Of a DNA stretch of 64,000 nt, positions 47,486-59,074 are shown in pieces. Made by a program: the position numbers and the translations under genes. How positions within the stretch are numbered: position 1 is the stretch's first letter; every line of letters begins with the position of its first letter. Below the pieces are notes generated by a model, which saw only the letters and a list, made by a program, of their open reading frames with translations, did no database searches and had not been told where the DNA came from. The stretch is taken from assembly GCF_002849605.1 (NCBI RefSeq), contig NZ_NPIB01000008.1, forward strand, positions 1-64,000, read 5' to 3'. This DNA comes from Photobacterium carnosum. Its GTDB lineage: Bacteria; Pseudomonadota; Gammaproteobacteria; Enterobacterales; Vibrionaceae.

Positions 47486-48934
47486 ATGACCCTTAACACT
47501 GTAGAAAGTACCATGCTAGACCAATCTGGTCTTGGTCGTGATGAATTGCATAAGATCCTTGGCTTAATTGCTACTCGTGATGTTGATTATGCTGATATAT
47601 ATTTCCAGTCATGCTGGCATGAGTCGTTAGTTTTAGAAGACAGTATCATTAAAGATGGCTCGTTTAATATTGATCGCGGTGTCGGTGTTCGTGCTGTTGC
47701 GGGTGAGAAAACGGGTTTTGCTTACTCCGACCAAATTAATTTATTAGCATTGACTCAAAGTGCGAAAGCGGCGCGCGGAATTGTGCGTCAAGGCGGTAAT
47801 GGTAAAGTACAAACTTTTGCGCCGATGGCATCGTCAGGTATTTATTCACCGATTAATCCATTAGGCAGCTTTGATAAATACCAAAAGATTGCCTTACTTG
47901 AAGAAATCGATCGTTATATTCGTACTAAAGAGCCGTTGGTTACTGAAGTATCAGCCAGCATTAATGGTGTCTACGAAGAAGTATTAGTCGCGGCATTAGA
48001 TGGCACTTATGCGGCAGATATTCGTCCATTGGTACGATTATCGGTGACAGTATTAGTTGAGAAAGGTGATAAGCGTGAGCGTGGTAGTGCGGGTGGCGGC
48101 GGCCGTTATGGTTACGAAACCTTTTTAACGGAAGATTCTACTGGTAAAAGCCAAGCGATCTTTTTTGCTGATGAAGCGATTCGTCAAGCATTAGTAAACC
48201 TTGAGGCGGATGCTGCTCCTGCTGGCACAATGCCGATTGTATTAGGCGCTGGTTGGCCTGGCGTTTTATTGCATGAAGCCGTTGGTCATGGTTTAGAAGG
48301 TGACTTTAACCGTAAAGGCTCATCAATGTTTGCAGGTCAAATCGGACAGCAGGTTACATCGCCACTTTGTACGATTGTTGATGATGGAACGCTGATTAAT
48401 CGTCGTGGTTCAGTTAACATTGATGATGAAGGTACGCCAGGCCAACACAATGTACTGGTTGAAGGTGGTAAGCTGAAAGGCTATATGCAAGATAAGTTGA
48501 ATGCGCGTCTAATGGGCGTTGCTCCAACAGGTAATGGTCGTCGTGAATCGTATGCCCATTTACCTATGCCTCGCATGACCAATACGTACATGTTGCCGGG
48601 TGAGCATACACCAGAAGAAATTATTGCCAGTGTTAAAAATGGTATTTACGCACCAAACTTTGGTGGTGGTCAAGTCGACATTACTTCAGGTAAGTTTGTA
48701 TTCTCAGCCTCAGAAGCCTATTTAATTGAAAACGGTAAAGTAACCCGTCCAATTAAAGGTGCGACTTTAATTGGTAGTGGTATTGAAGCCATGCAGCAAG
48801 TGTCGATGGTGGGTAATGATCTTGATATCGACCGTGGGGTTGGTGTGTGTGGTAAAGGGGGTCAGAGCGTGCCTGTCGGTGTTGGTCAGCCAACATTGAA
48901 AATTGATTCAATGACCGTTGGTGGTACTGAATAA
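47486..48934 (+). CDS. tldD: Metalloprotease TldD
   Basis: 482 residues with the zinc-binding HEAVGH (263-268) in [13 protein letters not shown]. TldD works as a heterodimer with TldE (PmbA), whose gene lies 750 bp to the right, to trim leader peptides of modified peptides such as microcin B17 and to degrade the antitoxin CcdA. Natural substrates in this organism are unknown; no RiPP precursor was seen nearby. Confidence 0.96.
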   Translation: MTLNTVESTMLDQSGLGRDELHKILGLIATRDVDYADIYFQSCWHESLVLEDSIIKDGSFNIDRGVGVRAVAGEKTGFAYSDQINLLALTQSAKAARGIVRQGGNGKVQTFAPMASSGIYSPINPLGSFDKYQKIALLEEIDRYIRTKEPLVTEVSASINGVYEEVLVAALDGTYAADIRPLVRLSVTVLVEKGDKRERGSAGGGGRYGYETFLTEDSTGKSQAIFFADEAIRQALVNLEADAAPAGTMPIVLGAGWPGVLLHEAVGHGLEGDFNRKGSSMFAGQIGQQVTSPLCTIVDDGTLINRRGSVNIDDEGTPGQHNVLVEGGKLKGYMQDKLNARLMGVAPTGNGRRESYAHLPMPRMTNTYMLPGEHTPEEIIASVKNGIYAPNFGGGQVDITSGKFVFSASEAYLIENGKVTRPIKGATLIGSGIEAMQQVSMVGNDLDIDRGVGVCGKGGQSVPVGVGQPTLKIDSMTVGGTE

Positions 48935-48992
48935 TTTTTTATTGCGACGTGGCTTGAAATAAAAAGCCATGGTGTTGAATAAAAGTAATAAA

Positions 48993-49025
48993 TAAAATGC
49001 CAGCAAAAATGCTGGCATTTTTTTG
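48993..49025. terminator. Bidirectional terminator between tldD and darP
   Basis: AAATGCCAGC, loop AAAAAT, GCTGGCATTT with a T-run on the plus side and T-rich sequence on the minus side. It lies between converging genes. Confidence 0.88.
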
Positions 49026-49051
49026 TTCATAATATGGATTAATCGAAGCGA

Positions 49052-49576
49052 TTAATCAGCAAGGTAAAGAGATTTCAAATATTGAAAAATCTCACGATTC
49101 GCCTTGCCTGGTTTTTCTTGCGCCTTTTCTTTTGTTGCTTGGCGCATCAATTGGCGTAGGTGTTGGCGATCAGCATCAGGATGATCAACCAGAATAGCAT
49201 TTAGCATGCTGTCACCATTCTCAACGAGCTTGTCACGTTTAATCTCAAGCTTTTTAAGGGCAACAGTGTGCTGAGAGTGCTTATTATTTAATTTGTCGAG
49301 TCCGGCTTGAATTGGATCGAGATCCATATGACGCATTTGCTTACCAATAAACTGCAATTGACGACGACGCGCTTCTTTACTAAAGCGTTGGGCGTCTTTA
49401 ATTGCGTCCATCATTTCTTCATCTAATGGTATTTTTGCAAGAGCGTTAGGCGTTAATTCAACTAACGCTTCACCAATTTTTTGCAACTCTTCCATGTCGC
49501 GTTTCATCTCAGACTTACTTACCCAGATGATTTCTTCTTCTTCATCCCAAGGGGCTTTTTTATTTTTACGGCTCAT
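49052..49576 (-). CDS. darP: Ribosome-associated protein DarP (YjgA)
   Basis: 174 residues, highly charged and helical, starting [16 protein letters not shown] with the YjgA pattern [19 protein letters not shown]. DarP assists late assembly of the 50S subunit. ATG 49576 matches homologues; an in-frame GTG 12 nt upstream is the alternative. Divergent from pmbA, as in E. coli, where yjgA and pmbA also adjoin. Confidence 0.93.
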   Translation of the reverse strand: MSRKNKKAPWDEEEEIIWVSKSEMKRDMEELQKIGEALVELTPNALAKIPLDEEMMDAIKDAQRFSKEARRRQLQFIGKQMRHMDLDPIQAGLDKLNNKHSQHTVALKKLEIKRDKLVENGDSMLNAILVDHPDADRQHLRQLMRQATKEKAQEKPGKANREIFQYLKSLYLAD

Positions 49577-49690
49577 AAATGGGCTCACTTATTGTATCAA
49601 TAGTTCTATTTTATCAGTTTAATAACGATTTTGGGCGTAAATTACATTATTCTATAACTAATAAGCTAAACCCTAACCTTAAGTGATTGT

Positions 49691-51034
49691 ATGGACGTAA
49701 GAGAACAGGTTGCTCATCAGCGTGTTGAACTTGAAGCCGCAGTAGCAAAAGCGCTTGAAGTCGCTGGTAAACAGGCTGATGCAGCCGAAGTAGCCATTAA
49801 CAAAACAACAGGTATCAGTGTTTCTACTCGTATGTGTGAAGTAGAAAATGTTGAATTTAATAGCGATGGTGCACTGGGTATTACTGTGTATCGCGGTCAC
49901 CGTAAAGGTAGCGCTTCAACTTCTGATTTAAGTGAAGCTGCCATTGCACAAACGGTTGCAGCAGCTTTAGATATTGCCAATTACACCTCTGAAGATCCGT
50001 TTTCAGGCCCCGGCCCTGCGGAACTGATGGCGCGTAATATTCCTGATTTAGACTTATTTTATCCTGATGAGCCTGAACCTGATCGTGCTGCTGCCATTGC
50101 CATTGCAGCAGAAGAAGCGGCGCTTGCTTTTGATCCGCGCGTAAAACAAAGTGATGGTGCGAGTTACGATAGTCACTATGGTGTGCGTGTTTACGGTAAC
50201 AGTCATGGCATGTTAGCCAGTTATGCTTCTAGTCGTCACAGTATCAGTTGTTGTGTGATCAGTGAAGGTAAAGACGGCAATATGGAGCGTGATTATAGTT
50301 ATACGACTTCACGTTTAGCGTCTGATATGTGGACACCTGAACGTGTGGGCCGTCATGCAGCTGAGCGTACTGTTAGCCGTATTGACCCGCAAAAACTGAC
50401 AACACGTGAAGCGCCAGTAATGTTTGCAGCGGATGTTGCAACCGGACTGTTTGGTCATTTAGTGATGGGGATCAGCGGCGCTAATTTATACCGTAAATCG
50501 TCATTCTTACTTGATAAGTTGGGTGAGCAGATTTTCCCTGAGTGGTTAAATATCAGTGAGCGTCCTCATATTCTACGTGGTATGGCAAGTACGCCGTTTG
50601 ATAGTGAAGGGTTAGCGACCTATGATCGTGAGATTATTACTGGCGGCGCACTGCAAACGTATCTGTTAACCAGCTATGCGGCACGTAAGATGAAGATGCA
50701 ACCAACAGGTCATGCTGGTGGTATCCACAACTGGATCGTGTCATCAACTGGTGAAAACTTTGAGCAAATGCTGAAGAAGATGGATCGTGGTTTGTTGGTG
50801 ACTGAATTGATGGGCCAAGGAGTTAACATTATCACGGGTGATTATTCTCGTGGTGCGGCTGGCTTCTGGGTTGAGAATGGTCAAATTCAATATCCTGTCT
50901 CTGAAATTACCATTGCGGGTAATCTTAAAGATATGATGCAAAACATTGTCGCAATTGGTAGTGATACTGAGATGCGCAGTCAGATCCTAACGGGCTCAAT
51001 GTTGTTAGATTCAATGAAAATAGCTGGCGAATAA
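49691..51034 (+). CDS. pmbA: Metalloprotease subunit PmbA (TldE)
   Basis: 447 residues of the TldE family, the partner of TldD. It lacks the HExxxH zinc motif, as TldE does, and carries family patterns such as [11 protein letters not shown] and [20 protein letters not shown]. The two subunits are not co-transcribed here, being separated by darP on the opposite strand. Confidence 0.95.
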   Translation: MDVREQVAHQRVELEAAVAKALEVAGKQADAAEVAINKTTGISVSTRMCEVENVEFNSDGALGITVYRGHRKGSASTSDLSEAAIAQTVAAALDIANYTSEDPFSGPGPAELMARNIPDLDLFYPDEPEPDRAAAIAIAAEEAALAFDPRVKQSDGASYDSHYGVRVYGNSHGMLASYASSRHSISCCVISEGKDGNMERDYSYTTSRLASDMWTPERVGRHAAERTVSRIDPQKLTTREAPVMFAADVATGLFGHLVMGISGANLYRKSSFLLDKLGEQIFPEWLNISERPHILRGMASTPFDSEGLATYDREIITGGALQTYLLTSYAARKMKMQPTGHAGGIHNWIVSSTGENFEQMLKKMDRGLLVTELMGQGVNIITGDYSRGAAGFWVENGQIQYPVSEITIAGNLKDMMQNIVAIGSDTEMRSQILTGSMLLDSMKIAGE

Positions 51035-51064
51035 TATTATTCGAATAAGCAATTTAGTCTGAAT

Positions 51065-51103
51065 AAAAAAGCCCGAATCAAGTTATTGATTCGGGCTTTT
51101 TTG
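51065..51103. terminator. Bidirectional terminator between pmbA and mgtE
   Basis: AAAAAAGCCCGAATCAA, loop GTTA, TTGATTCGGGCTTTTTT: a 17-bp perfect stem with tracts for both strands; genes converge here. Confidence 0.92.
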
Positions 51104-51123
51104 ATTAATCATTTGGCTGCGAG

Positions 51124-52485
51124 TTAAGGCGTAATAAATATTGTAGCTAGGCCTAAGAACACCATTAAACCAACAATGTCAGTACAGGTGGTGAGTGCCA
51201 TTCCGCCCGCTAAAGCTGGGTCAATCTTGAGCTTTTTAAGTCCAATTGGAATTAATACTCCAGCGACACCTGCAATAAACAGGTTAGCTAACATCGCTCC
51301 TGCCATAATCACGCTAAGTATCAAACTGCCTTTCCAAACAAAGACCACCAGACCGATAATTAACGCCCAAACCACACCGTTAATTAAACCGACCCGAGCC
51401 TCTTTACTGAGTAGCCAACGGGTGTTGGTGTCACCGATATGACCAACAGCAAGACCTCGAATAACCAAGGCAACCGTTTGATTACCAGCAACGCCACCCA
51501 TTGAGGGGACGATAGTCATTAATACAGCAACGGTCGCCATCTGTTGTAAAGTGTGTTCAAACATATTGGAAACAGATGCGGCTGCTAATGCTGTCAGTAC
51601 ATTAACGCCAAGCCAAATACTTCGGCTTTTAGCTGATTTTAATACTGGTGCAAAGGTATCTTCGTCATCATCCATACCCGCCATGGACATCATTGAGTGC
51701 TCCGCTTCTTCACGGATCAAGTCAACCACGTCATCGATAGTAATACGACCTAATAAATGGTTATTCACATCAACAACCGGAGCTGATAACCAATTTCGAC
51801 GTTCAAAAAGGTTAGCAATTTCACTGTCAGCCATATCCACCGCAATCGCTTCATCAGCATCTTGCATAACATCTTTAATTTCAATGTTAGGTTGTGTGGT
51901 AATTAAGGTTGATAATGACAGGTGACCAATTAACACTTGTTTTTTATCAACAACATATAACGAATCTGTTGCTTCTGGTAACTCACCACGCATGCGTAAA
52001 TAACGTAATACTACATCCGCTGTTACGTCACCACGGATGGTGATGAAATCGGTACTCATCATTCCACCGGCAGTATCTTCCGGATAAGCTAATGCTTCCT
52101 CGATCCTATGCCTATCGGTGGTATCGATTTGTGCTAATACTTCTTGGTAACGCTCATCAGAGAGGCTACGCAATACGTATGCAACGTCATCACTTTCCAT
52201 CCCCTCGGTAACGGCTGCCAGTTTTTCTGGTTCCATTTGCGAGACGATGCCATCTTTTACATCTTCAGAAAGTTCATCAAGGATCTCACCTTGCTCTTCC
52301 GGATCCGTCAATTGCCATAAGACTTGACGTTCTTTCGGTGGCGAGGCTTCTAACAGGTGAGCAATATCCTCCGGCTCCATATCTTGGAGTAACCGGCGAA
52401 CATGGACAAACATGCCATTTTCAAGGGCTTTGTTGACTTCTTGCAGTGTGTGATGGGTTTGATCTTGTTCTAATACATCCGCCAT
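51124..52485 (-). CDS. mgtE: Magnesium transporter MgtE
   Basis: 453 residues. N-terminal superhelical domain (about 20-130), two CBS domains (about 135-260; TEDSxxYxxD-like region with DVVDLIREEAEH) that sense cytosolic Mg, a connecting helix, then five TM helices (about 285-453) with the pore motif PSMGGVAGNQ. The start at 52485 (MADVLEQDQ) resembles homologues; a GTG 15 nt upstream is possible. No Mg riboswitch was recognised in the 280 nt before it. Confidence 0.94.
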   Translation of the reverse strand: MADVLEQDQTHHTLQEVNKALENGMFVHVRRLLQDMEPEDIAHLLEASPPKERQVLWQLTDPEEQGEILDELSEDVKDGIVSQMEPEKLAAVTEGMESDDVAYVLRSLSDERYQEVLAQIDTTDRHRIEEALAYPEDTAGGMMSTDFITIRGDVTADVVLRYLRMRGELPEATDSLYVVDKKQVLIGHLSLSTLITTQPNIEIKDVMQDADEAIAVDMADSEIANLFERRNWLSAPVVDVNNHLLGRITIDDVVDLIREEAEHSMMSMAGMDDDEDTFAPVLKSAKSRSIWLGVNVLTALAAASVSNMFEHTLQQMATVAVLMTIVPSMGGVAGNQTVALVIRGLAVGHIGDTNTRWLLSKEARVGLINGVVWALIIGLVVFVWKGSLILSVIMAGAMLANLFIAGVAGVLIPIGLKKLKIDPALAGGMALTTCTDIVGLMVFLGLATIFITP

Positions 52486-52768
52486 AGGTATTAGGCCCAC
52501 TTATATTTGATGGCGCAATAAGCTGAATTTTAACGTAATCAGTGAGTCTTTGTCTTGTGCTGATTGCGATTTTATTAGCTTATAAACTGATGAAGTATTG
52601 GAAATATGTATGATTATAATCGCGAGATATCTACATTTCATGCATTTTCTCTGCTAATAACAGCTAACTAGCACATTTGATGGCAAAGTATTACGTGTTA
52701 AATAATTATTAATATCAACCATAAAAGAAGGTTTTTAACGGACCATTTGTTGTTAGTAATATTGGCGA

Positions 52769-53041
52769 TTAATTTTCTTCATCAAACCCAGCTTCAATTA
52801 AGTTTGAAATGGCAATTAATGCAGGTTTTGCATCTTGGCCATCAGCGCTAACCATGATTTTTTGACCTTGGGCTGAATCTAGCATTAGCAAGCCCATGAC
52901 ACTATCAGCAGTAGCGCTGTTATCACCATTAGTGATGGTAATTATGGCAGAAAAACTTTGGGCTAATTCAACCAATTTTATTGCGGCTCGAGCATGAAGC
53001 CCGAGACGATTACGAATAAATAATTCGCGTTTAATGGTCAT
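52769..53041 (-). CDS. ptsO: Nitrogen-PTS phosphocarrier NPr
   Basis: 90-residue HPr-like protein with the phosphorylatable His16 in [14 protein letters not shown]. It passes phosphate from EI-Ntr to PtsN. Last gene of the rpoN cluster; its start overlaps the rapZ stop by four bases. Confidence 0.95.
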   Translation of the reverse strand: MTIKRELFIRNRLGLHARAAIKLVELAQSFSAIITITNGDNSATADSVMGLLMLDSAQGQKIMVSADGQDAKPALIAISNLIEAGFDEEN

Positions 53042-53889
53042 TTATAGTTTTCCAATGTGCGGTGGCGTACCTGCACTTGTTGACCTTGTTGGGTGAAATA
53101 ATCAGCCAGTTGTTGAGCGATATAGACTGAGCGGTGTTGACCACCCGTACAACCAATTGCGACAGTGACATAACTACGATTATTTTTTTCTAGCATTGGT
53201 AACCATGTTTCTAGAAAATTACGTAATTGATAGTTAAGTTTATTCACTTCAGCATGAGCCGCTAAAAAATCTTTAACGGGTTGATCAAGACCTGTCTGTG
53301 GTTTGAGCTCTGGAACCCAATGTGGGTTTGGTAAAAAGCGGACATCAAACACGTAGTCAGCATCAGAAGGTAAACCATGTTTAAAACCAAAAGATTCAAA
53401 TACTAATACTAACTCTCGAGCTTCTCGGCCTAAGACTCGGGCTCGAACGGTTTCACTTAAATCATGAATTGAACTATTGGTGGTATCAATGACAAGATCA
53501 GCATGTTCTTTGAGTTCACCGAGTAGAATCGCTTCAGATTGAATGGCTTGCTCAAGGCTCATATTGTGGCGTGAAAGCGGGTGTAAACGACGAGTTTCAC
53601 TAAAACGTTTAACTAATTCTTTGTCATCGGCATCAAGAAAAATAAAATTGGTATCAACATCATTGGGTAAATTATTAAAAATTACCTCAAGTTCACCTTG
53701 ATGGGGGGGCATATTACGAATATCGACACTAACGGCAATATCTTGTTCGCTATTAGCAATGTCATTTACAAATTGCGGCAGCAGATGAACAGGAAGGTTA
53801 TCAACACAGTAATAACCTAAATCTTCTAGCACGCGTAGTGCAACAGATTTACCTGAACCTGAACGGCCGCTAACAACCATTAACCTCAT
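53038..53889 (-). CDS. rapZ: RNase adapter protein RapZ
   Basis: 283 residues. Walker [17 protein letters not shown] at residue 8, and the C-terminal RNA-binding domain with [18 protein letters not shown]. RapZ guides RNase E to the small RNA GlmZ and so adjusts glucosamine-6-phosphate synthesis to envelope demand. GlmZ is not in this window. In the cluster rpoN-hpf-ptsN-rapZ-npr. Confidence 0.97.
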   Translation of the reverse strand: MRLMVVSGRSGSGKSVALRVLEDLGYYCVDNLPVHLLPQFVNDIANSEQDIAVSVDIRNMPPHQGELEVIFNNLPNDVDTNFIFLDADDKELVKRFSETRRLHPLSRHNMSLEQAIQSEAILLGELKEHADLVIDTTNSSIHDLSETVRARVLGREARELVLVFESFGFKHGLPSDADYVFDVRFLPNPHWVPELKPQTGLDQPVKDFLAAHAEVNKLNYQLRNFLETWLPMLEKNNRSYVTVAIGCTGGQHRSVYIAQQLADYFTQQGQQVQVRHRTLENYK

Positions 53890-53903
53890 GGCTAAGCTAC
53901 CTT

Positions 53904-54374
53904 TTATTGTGGGGTTACACTGACTTCTTCATCATCAATCAGTATGTTATATAATTCTTGATCTGTTGTTGCATTGCGAAGTTGCTTACAAATTTTCTTA
54001 TTGCCGAGTTTTTCTGCCATGCTTGCAAGGGTCGATAAGTGCTCTTTACATTGTTCTTCTGGTACCAGAAGTGCAAATAAAAGGTCAATAGGTTGACCAT
54101 CTATAGCATCAAAATCGATCGGTTGTTGGCATTGAATGAGTACGGCGATCGCATGATCACTGTTACTGATTCGGCCGTGAGGGATCGCAACCCCGTTACC
54201 TATACCTGTGGTACCCAATTTTTCACGATTGAGCATACATTCAAATAATGGCTGCGGATTTTGATCAAGATGTGTTGCCGCGATCTCACTAATGAGCTCT
54301 AGCGCGCGTTTTTTACTGGAGCAAGAGACTGCACTTTTGGTGCAGTCTAGGCTCAATACGTTACTCAGTTGCAT
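53904..54374 (-). CDS. ptsN: Nitrogen-PTS EIIA protein PtsN
   Basis: 156 residues of the fructose-type EIIA family. Active-site His lies in [13 protein letters not shown] (residue about 67). It has no sugar substrate; it regulates potassium transport and stress responses in relatives. Starts 2 nt after hpf. Confidence 0.96.
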   Translation of the reverse strand: MQLSNVLSLDCTKSAVSCSSKKRALELISEIAATHLDQNPQPLFECMLNREKLGTTGIGNGVAIPHGRISNSDHAIAVLIQCQQPIDFDAIDGQPIDLLFALLVPEEQCKEHLSTLASMAEKLGNKKICKQLRNATTDQELYNILIDDEEVSVTPQ

Positions 54375-54376
54375 GA

Positions 54377-54664
54377 TTAGTGACTATTGAGTTTATCTTT
54401 GTGTTTGTTTAATTGACGGACCAGTTTATCAGTCAATTCGTCAATCGCGGCATACATATTTTCAGAGTCCGCTTTCGCGTGGATTTCTCCTGAATTAATA
54501 TGCAGAGTTGCTTCGGCAATTTGTTGGAGTTTTTCGACATTTAATATCACTTGAATGGTATTAATTTTGTCGAAAAAACGCTCTAGTTTTTCAAACTTGG
54601 TACTGACATATTCTCGCAAAGAATCGGTTACATCAACATGGTGTCCGGTGATATTGATTTGCAT
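54377..54664 (-). CDS. hpf: Ribosome hibernation promoting factor
   Basis: 95 residues starting MQINITGHHVDVTDSLREYV, the short HPF form, which binds 30S between head and body and favours 100S dimers together with RMF. The start at 54664 was chosen because AAGGAAG ends 6-7 nt before it and homologues begin at this Met; the open frame extends 45 nt further, into the end of rpoN. Confidence 0.95.
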   Translation of the reverse strand: MQINITGHHVDVTDSLREYVSTKFEKLERFFDKINTIQVILNVEKLQQIAEATLHINSGEIHAKADSENMYAAIDELTDKLVRQLNKHKDKLNSH

Positions 54665-54696
54665 AGACATCTTCCTTTTGTTGGCGCTGATCCGAT

Positions 54697-56181
54697 TTAG
54701 ATCAGACATTTTCGCTGATTTGATGGCGGAATTCCTAAAGATTCACGGTATTTTGCGATAGTTCGTCGCGCAACTATGATCCCTTGTTCTGCCAATAAAG
54801 TCGCAATTTTGCTGTCACTCAGGGGTTTAACCTGATTTTCAGCAGCAACAAGTTTCTTCACCAGTGCGCGAATAGCTGTCGATGAACATTCACCGCCACT
54901 ATCCGTACTGACATGACTTGAGAAGAAGTATTTCAATTCAAAAATACCCCGAGGTGTATGCATATATTTTTGAGTCGTGACTCGGGATATGGTGGATTCG
55001 TGCATTTCAACTTCAAGGGCAATGTCGTTGAGAACCATCGGTTTCATGGCTTCTTCGCCAAATTCAAAAAAATCTTGTTGTTGTTTTACAATACAACGAG
55101 CGACTTTCAACAAGGTTTCATTGCGGCTTTCAAGGCTTTTAATCAGCCATTTTGCATCTTGAAGGTGGGTGCGAATAAATTGTCCATCCGCACTGTTGCG
55201 GGTGTTATTACTTAATGCGGCGTATTGCTGATTCACTTTAATGCGTGGAACACTATTAGGGTTGATACTGACGATCCATTCACCATTATCTTTAAATACT
55301 GATACATCGGGGATAACATATTCGGTTTCGGTTGAAACAACGTGATTGCCCGGGCGAGGATCTAAGTTATGAATCAGATCCATTACCGCTTTAAGTTCGG
55401 GTTCTTTGAGTTTAGTTTCGCGCATCAGTTGGCGATAATCGCGATTGCCTAATAAGTTAATATGTTCACGTAATAGTATTTTAGCTTCGGCAAGCCATTG
55501 CGTTTGTTTGGGATAGGTGGCGAGTTGAAGTAGTAAGCATTCTTGTAAATTGCGCGAAGCGACACCGAGTGGATCAAATTGCTGTACGCGTTTGAGTACA
55601 GCTTCTACTTCATCAAGCTCAACATCGAGTTCTTCATCTTCAAAATTTTCTAGAATTTCGGCGGTGGTACAACTGAGGTAACCTTTATCATTCACTGCAT
55701 CTATAATGGCGATTGCAATCGCTAAATCTGTTTCGCTAAATGGGGTGAGATGTACTTGCCACATTAAATAATCTTGCAATGATTCAGTGGTTTCACCTTG
55801 GTAGATCGGAATATCATCATCAATGGCAATACCCGTACTGCCTGTTCCGGCACTGTAAACATCATCCCAAGTACTATCAACGGGGAGTTCTGTTGGTAGT
55901 TCGCGAGTTTCAATAACTTCTGCGGTATCAAAGCTCTCGATATCATCGGGATTTTCGTTGCTATCATTTGTGGAAGTGTCTGCGATTGAGGTCTCATTGT
56001 TAGTGTTAACTTCATCCGCTTCATTAGTTTCATCGAGCTCTAGGAGAGGGTTACCATCAAGCGCTTCTTGGATTTCTTGTTGAAGTTCCAATGTAGAGAG
56101 TTGCAACAAGCGAATCGCTTGCTGCAATTGAGGCGTCATTGCTAACTGCTGACCGAGCTTAAGTTGGAGCGAAGTTTTCAT
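54697..56181 (-). CDS. rpoN: RNA polymerase sigma-54 factor
   Basis: 494 residues. Region I is Gln/Leu-rich ([19 protein letters not shown]), then an acidic region II (about 50-120), core-binding domain, a helix-turn-helix, and the C-terminal RpoN box [15 protein letters not shown] that contacts the -24 element. It needs enhancer-binding ATPases. Controls flagella, nitrogen use and other genes in Vibrionaceae. Confidence 0.98.
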   Translation of the reverse strand: MKTSLQLKLGQQLAMTPQLQQAIRLLQLSTLELQQEIQEALDGNPLLELDETNEADEVNTNNETSIADTSTNDSNENPDDIESFDTAEVIETRELPTELPVDSTWDDVYSAGTGSTGIAIDDDIPIYQGETTESLQDYLMWQVHLTPFSETDLAIAIAIIDAVNDKGYLSCTTAEILENFEDEELDVELDEVEAVLKRVQQFDPLGVASRNLQECLLLQLATYPKQTQWLAEAKILLREHINLLGNRDYRQLMRETKLKEPELKAVMDLIHNLDPRPGNHVVSTETEYVIPDVSVFKDNGEWIVSINPNSVPRIKVNQQYAALSNNTRNSADGQFIRTHLQDAKWLIKSLESRNETLLKVARCIVKQQQDFFEFGEEAMKPMVLNDIALEVEMHESTISRVTTQKYMHTPRGIFELKYFFSSHVSTDSGGECSSTAIRALVKKLVAAENQVKPLSDSKIATLLAEQGIIVARRTIAKYRESLGIPPSNQRKCLI

Positions 56182-56244
56182 TAACGTTGATACACCTTAT
56201 TGTTATTATTGTTATTATCTGCAATCAATAGCTAATGGTGAGGG

Positions 56245-56970
56245 CTAGAGACGGAACTGATCACCAAGATAAACCCGCTTAACATGTTCATGATTAAGTA
56301 CATGCTCTGGGGTTCCATTCGCGATCAGATGGCCTTGGCTTACAATATAAGCATGCTCACAGACATCCAGTGTTTCACGGACGTTATGGTCAGTAATTAA
56401 TACCCCTAACCCACGATCTCGTAAATGTTTAATGATTTTTTTGATATCGATAACTGAAATGGGATCGACACCTGCAAACGGTTCATCCAGTAAAATAAAC
56501 TTAGGATTCGCTGCTAATGCGCGAGCAATTTCAACTCGACGTCGCTCACCACCAGATAATGCTTGTCCTAAGCTATCGCGAATGTGTTGAATATTAAATT
56601 CATCTAACAATTCTTCTGCTTTGTTTTGACGTGCATCTTTGGTTAGTTCTTTACGGGTTTCTAACACTGCCATTAGGTTGTCATAAACCGTTAGACGACG
56701 GAAAATTGATGCTTCTTGTGGTAAATAGCCGATACCCATTCGTGAACGGTTATGCATCGGTTGGAGGCTAATATCTTCACCATCAATGGTGATCGTACCT
56801 TCATCGCGACTAACCAAGCCAACGATCATGTAAAAGGAGGTAGTTTTCCCTGCACCGTTAGGACCAAGTAAACCAACAATTTTCCCTGATTCTACCTCAA
56901 GGCTGACATCGGAAACGACTTTGCGTCCGTTGTAACTTTTTGCAAGGTGTTCAGCTTTTAGAATAGCCAT
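56245..56970 (-). CDS. lptB: LPS export ABC transporter ATPase LptB
   Basis: 241 residues. Walker [19 protein letters not shown]-loop, signature [15 protein letters not shown] and Walker [14 protein letters not shown]. With LptFG it extracts LPS from the inner membrane and pushes it along the LptCA bridge. lptF and lptG are elsewhere. Follows lptA by 9 nt. Confidence 0.98.
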   Translation of the reverse strand: MAILKAEHLAKSYNGRKVVSDVSLEVESGKIVGLLGPNGAGKTTSFYMIVGLVSRDEGTITIDGEDISLQPMHNRSRMGIGYLPQEASIFRRLTVYDNLMAVLETRKELTKDARQNKAEELLDEFNIQHIRDSLGQALSGGERRRVEIARALAANPKFILLDEPFAGVDPISVIDIKKIIKHLRDRGLGVLITDHNVRETLDVCEHAYIVSQGHLIANGTPEHVLNHEHVKRVYLGDQFRL

Positions 56971-56979
56971 AAATAATGT

Positions 56980-57486
56980 TTATTTCTTATTATTGTTTAA
57001 TTGACTTGGTAGTATCACGGTGGTGACACGTTCTTTTTTACCGCTTTCTGCGACTAGACGTTGATTGGGAATATTGTAGGTGATGATATTACCTTTAATA
57101 TTGCTACCATCTTGATTTAGCTCGGCTTTACCTGTCATTTTTAGGTGTTCAGTGGCGGTTTCATAACGCATTTTAAGTGCTTCACCATCAAGGGGTTTAC
57201 CGTTATCCATTATTTGATGGAATGTAGCCGGTTGTCCATATGCCATGATAGTTTGTTGTTGAGATTTAGCATTTTCTCGAGTGATAACAACTTTATTAGC
57301 GCGAATATCAATCGTACCTTGACGTAACTTAACATTACCGATAAACGTGACAATATTATTTGGCATATCAACTTGTTGACTGTCTGAGTCAATATAAATG
57401 GGTTGTTTAGTGTCACTTTTCATTGCCCATGTTGGTGCACTGATACACAACAAGCATAGTAGAGTACTAATTTTTAGTCGGTTCAT
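56980..57486 (-). CDS. lptA: LPS transport periplasmic protein LptA
   Basis: 168 residues: signal peptide (MNRLKISTLLCLLCISAPTW, then A), then a beta-jellyroll OstA domain (QVDMPNNIVTFIGNVKLRQG). It polymerises into the bridge between LptC and LptD. Its start overlaps the end of lptC by 20 nt. Confidence 0.95.
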   Translation of the reverse strand: MNRLKISTLLCLLCISAPTWAMKSDTKQPIYIDSDSQQVDMPNNIVTFIGNVKLRQGTIDIRANKVVITRENAKSQQQTIMAYGQPATFHQIMDNGKPLDGEALKMRYETATEHLKMTGKAELNQDGSNIKGNIITYNIPNQRLVAESGKKERVTTVILPSQLNNNKK

Positions 57487-58030
57487 ATCTACCTTTTACA
57501 TTTTTTAGAAGAGTTGCCACGTTACGATCCATATTACCTTTCATGCCATCGCCTTGATTTTGGAATACTGGGCCATTGATAGTGACATGATCATTGGTAC
57601 TAAAGTCTTTATTGACTAAGTTTAAACGTAAATTATCTGTTTTAATAACCTGAATATCGGAATCAGGTAATAGATTGAAAATACGCACATTACCTTGTAA
57701 GTGTAAGATTTTATCTTGTTCTAGTTTGGCATTATTAGCACTGATTCGCCATTCAGCATCTTGCCCTTGCCTAAAAATCCATAATACCGGTTGGGTGAAT
57801 GTTGTCTCACCACTAACATTGAAGTGTTCAAGATGTTCAGCATCAATTTGATATTGACGGATTCCCTTCAAATCAAAGCTGGTATTACTGACTTTACTAC
57901 CAATAAACATTGGTTTTTCGTCATTAGGTTTTACTTGAACATCTTGTTGCCAATATTGTTCAAGTAGATAATAGCCGAGCCATGCACATATAATCATTAA
58001 TAGTACATAGAATAGCTTTTTAAAAGTCAT
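57467..58030 (-). CDS. lptC: LPS transport inner-membrane protein LptC
   Basis: 187 residues with one N-terminal TM helix (about 7-24) and a periplasmic OstA-like domain. It receives LPS from LptBFG. Only 57 nt separate it from kdsD; in E. coli and V. cholerae kdsC lies there. Confidence 0.94.
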   Translation of the reverse strand: MTFKKLFYVLLMIICAWLGYYLLEQYWQQDVQVKPNDEKPMFIGSKVSNTSFDLKGIRQYQIDAEHLEHFNVSGETTFTQPVLWIFRQGQDAEWRISANNAKLEQDKILHLQGNVRIFNLLPDSDIQVIKTDNLRLNLVNKDFSTNDHVTINGPVFQNQGDGMKGNMDRNVATLLKNVKGRYEPTKN

Positions 58031-58087
58031 AGACTTAAGCCTTTATTTTCTTTGGTGTTACCGATGATTTTCAGAGATATAGTAGCG

Positions 58088-59059
58088 CTATAGAACACCG
58101 GCTTTAAGCAAATCGTGCATATTTAGCGCTCCAACTAATTGGTTGTCTTCCGTTACCAATAAGCCATTAATTTTGTTATCTTCCATTAATTTTAGCCCTT
58201 CTGCGGCTAAAAGTTGTGGTGAAATCGTTCGTGGGTTACTCGACATCACTTCGCCAATACGAGTGTTGTGAATATCAATATGATTATCCAGTAAACGGCG
58301 TAAATCACCGTCGGTAAAAATACCACGTAATTGTTGGTTGTGATCAACAATTGCCGTCATTCCTAAGCCTTTGTGTGATATTTCTAATAGGGCGTCTTTG
58401 ATGCTTGCGTGTTCTTCTATCACCGGCAGTAACTCGCCACTGTGCATAACATCTGCAATGCGAAGTAATAATTTACGACCCAAGGCACCACCTGGATGAG
58501 AAAGCGCAAAATCGTCAGCAGTAAAACCGCGAGCTTCCATTACTGAAATAGCAACAGCATCACCCATAACAAGAGTAGCGGTTGTACTTGAGGTGGGAGC
58601 TAGATTTAATGGGCAGGCTTCTTTATCTACCGTGACTTGAAGATTAACTTGCGCCATTTTTGCCATGCTGGATTCAGGCTTGCCTGTCATGCTGATCATC
58701 GCAATACCGAGTCGTTTAATAACGGGCAGTAATGCGAGTATTTCAACTGCTTCACCTGAGTTAGAAATGGCAATCACGACATCACTTTTTTTGATCATGC
58801 CTAAGTCACCATGGCTGGCTTCACCTGGATGAACAAAGAATGCAGGGGTTCCTGTGCTGGCCAATGTTGCGGCTATTTTTCGCCCAATATGACCTGATTT
58901 CCCCATACCCATTACAATCACTTTACCTTGGCAGTGTAAGATTAACTCACACGCAAGGGTAAAGCTGTTATCAATATAATCACGGATTTTTTCAAGTGCT
59001 TGTAATTCAGTATTGAGTACTTTTTTACCATGGCTGCAAAAATCAAATTGACCAGACAT
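58088..59059 (-). CDS. kdsD: Arabinose-5-phosphate isomerase KdsD
   Basis: 323 residues: SIS sugar isomerase domain (about 30-190, GMGKSGHIGRKIAATLAS, PGEASHGDLGMI) and two CBS domains (about 205-323). Converts ribulose-5-phosphate to arabinose-5-phosphate, the precursor of the LPS sugar Kdo. Between yrbG and lptC. The KDO-8-phosphate phosphatase KdsC, usually encoded next, is absent here. Confidence 0.96.
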   Translation of the reverse strand: MSGQFDFCSHGKKVLNTELQALEKIRDYIDNSFTLACELILHCQGKVIVMGMGKSGHIGRKIAATLASTGTPAFFVHPGEASHGDLGMIKKSDVVIAISNSGEAVEILALLPVIKRLGIAMISMTGKPESSMAKMAQVNLQVTVDKEACPLNLAPTSSTTATLVMGDAVAISVMEARGFTADDFALSHPGGALGRKLLLRIADVMHSGELLPVIEEHASIKDALLEISHKGLGMTAIVDHNQQLRGIFTDGDLRRLLDNHIDIHNTRIGEVMSSNPRTISPQLLAAEGLKLMEDNKINGLLVTEDNQLVGALNMHDLLKAGVL

Positions 59060-59074
59060 TAGAGAATGCTCCTG

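Noticed and set aside
56190-56222. TTATTG/TTATTA microsatellite between rpoN and lptB
   Set aside because: Short, imperfect repeat in an AT-rich spacer; no evidence of function or of phase variation.
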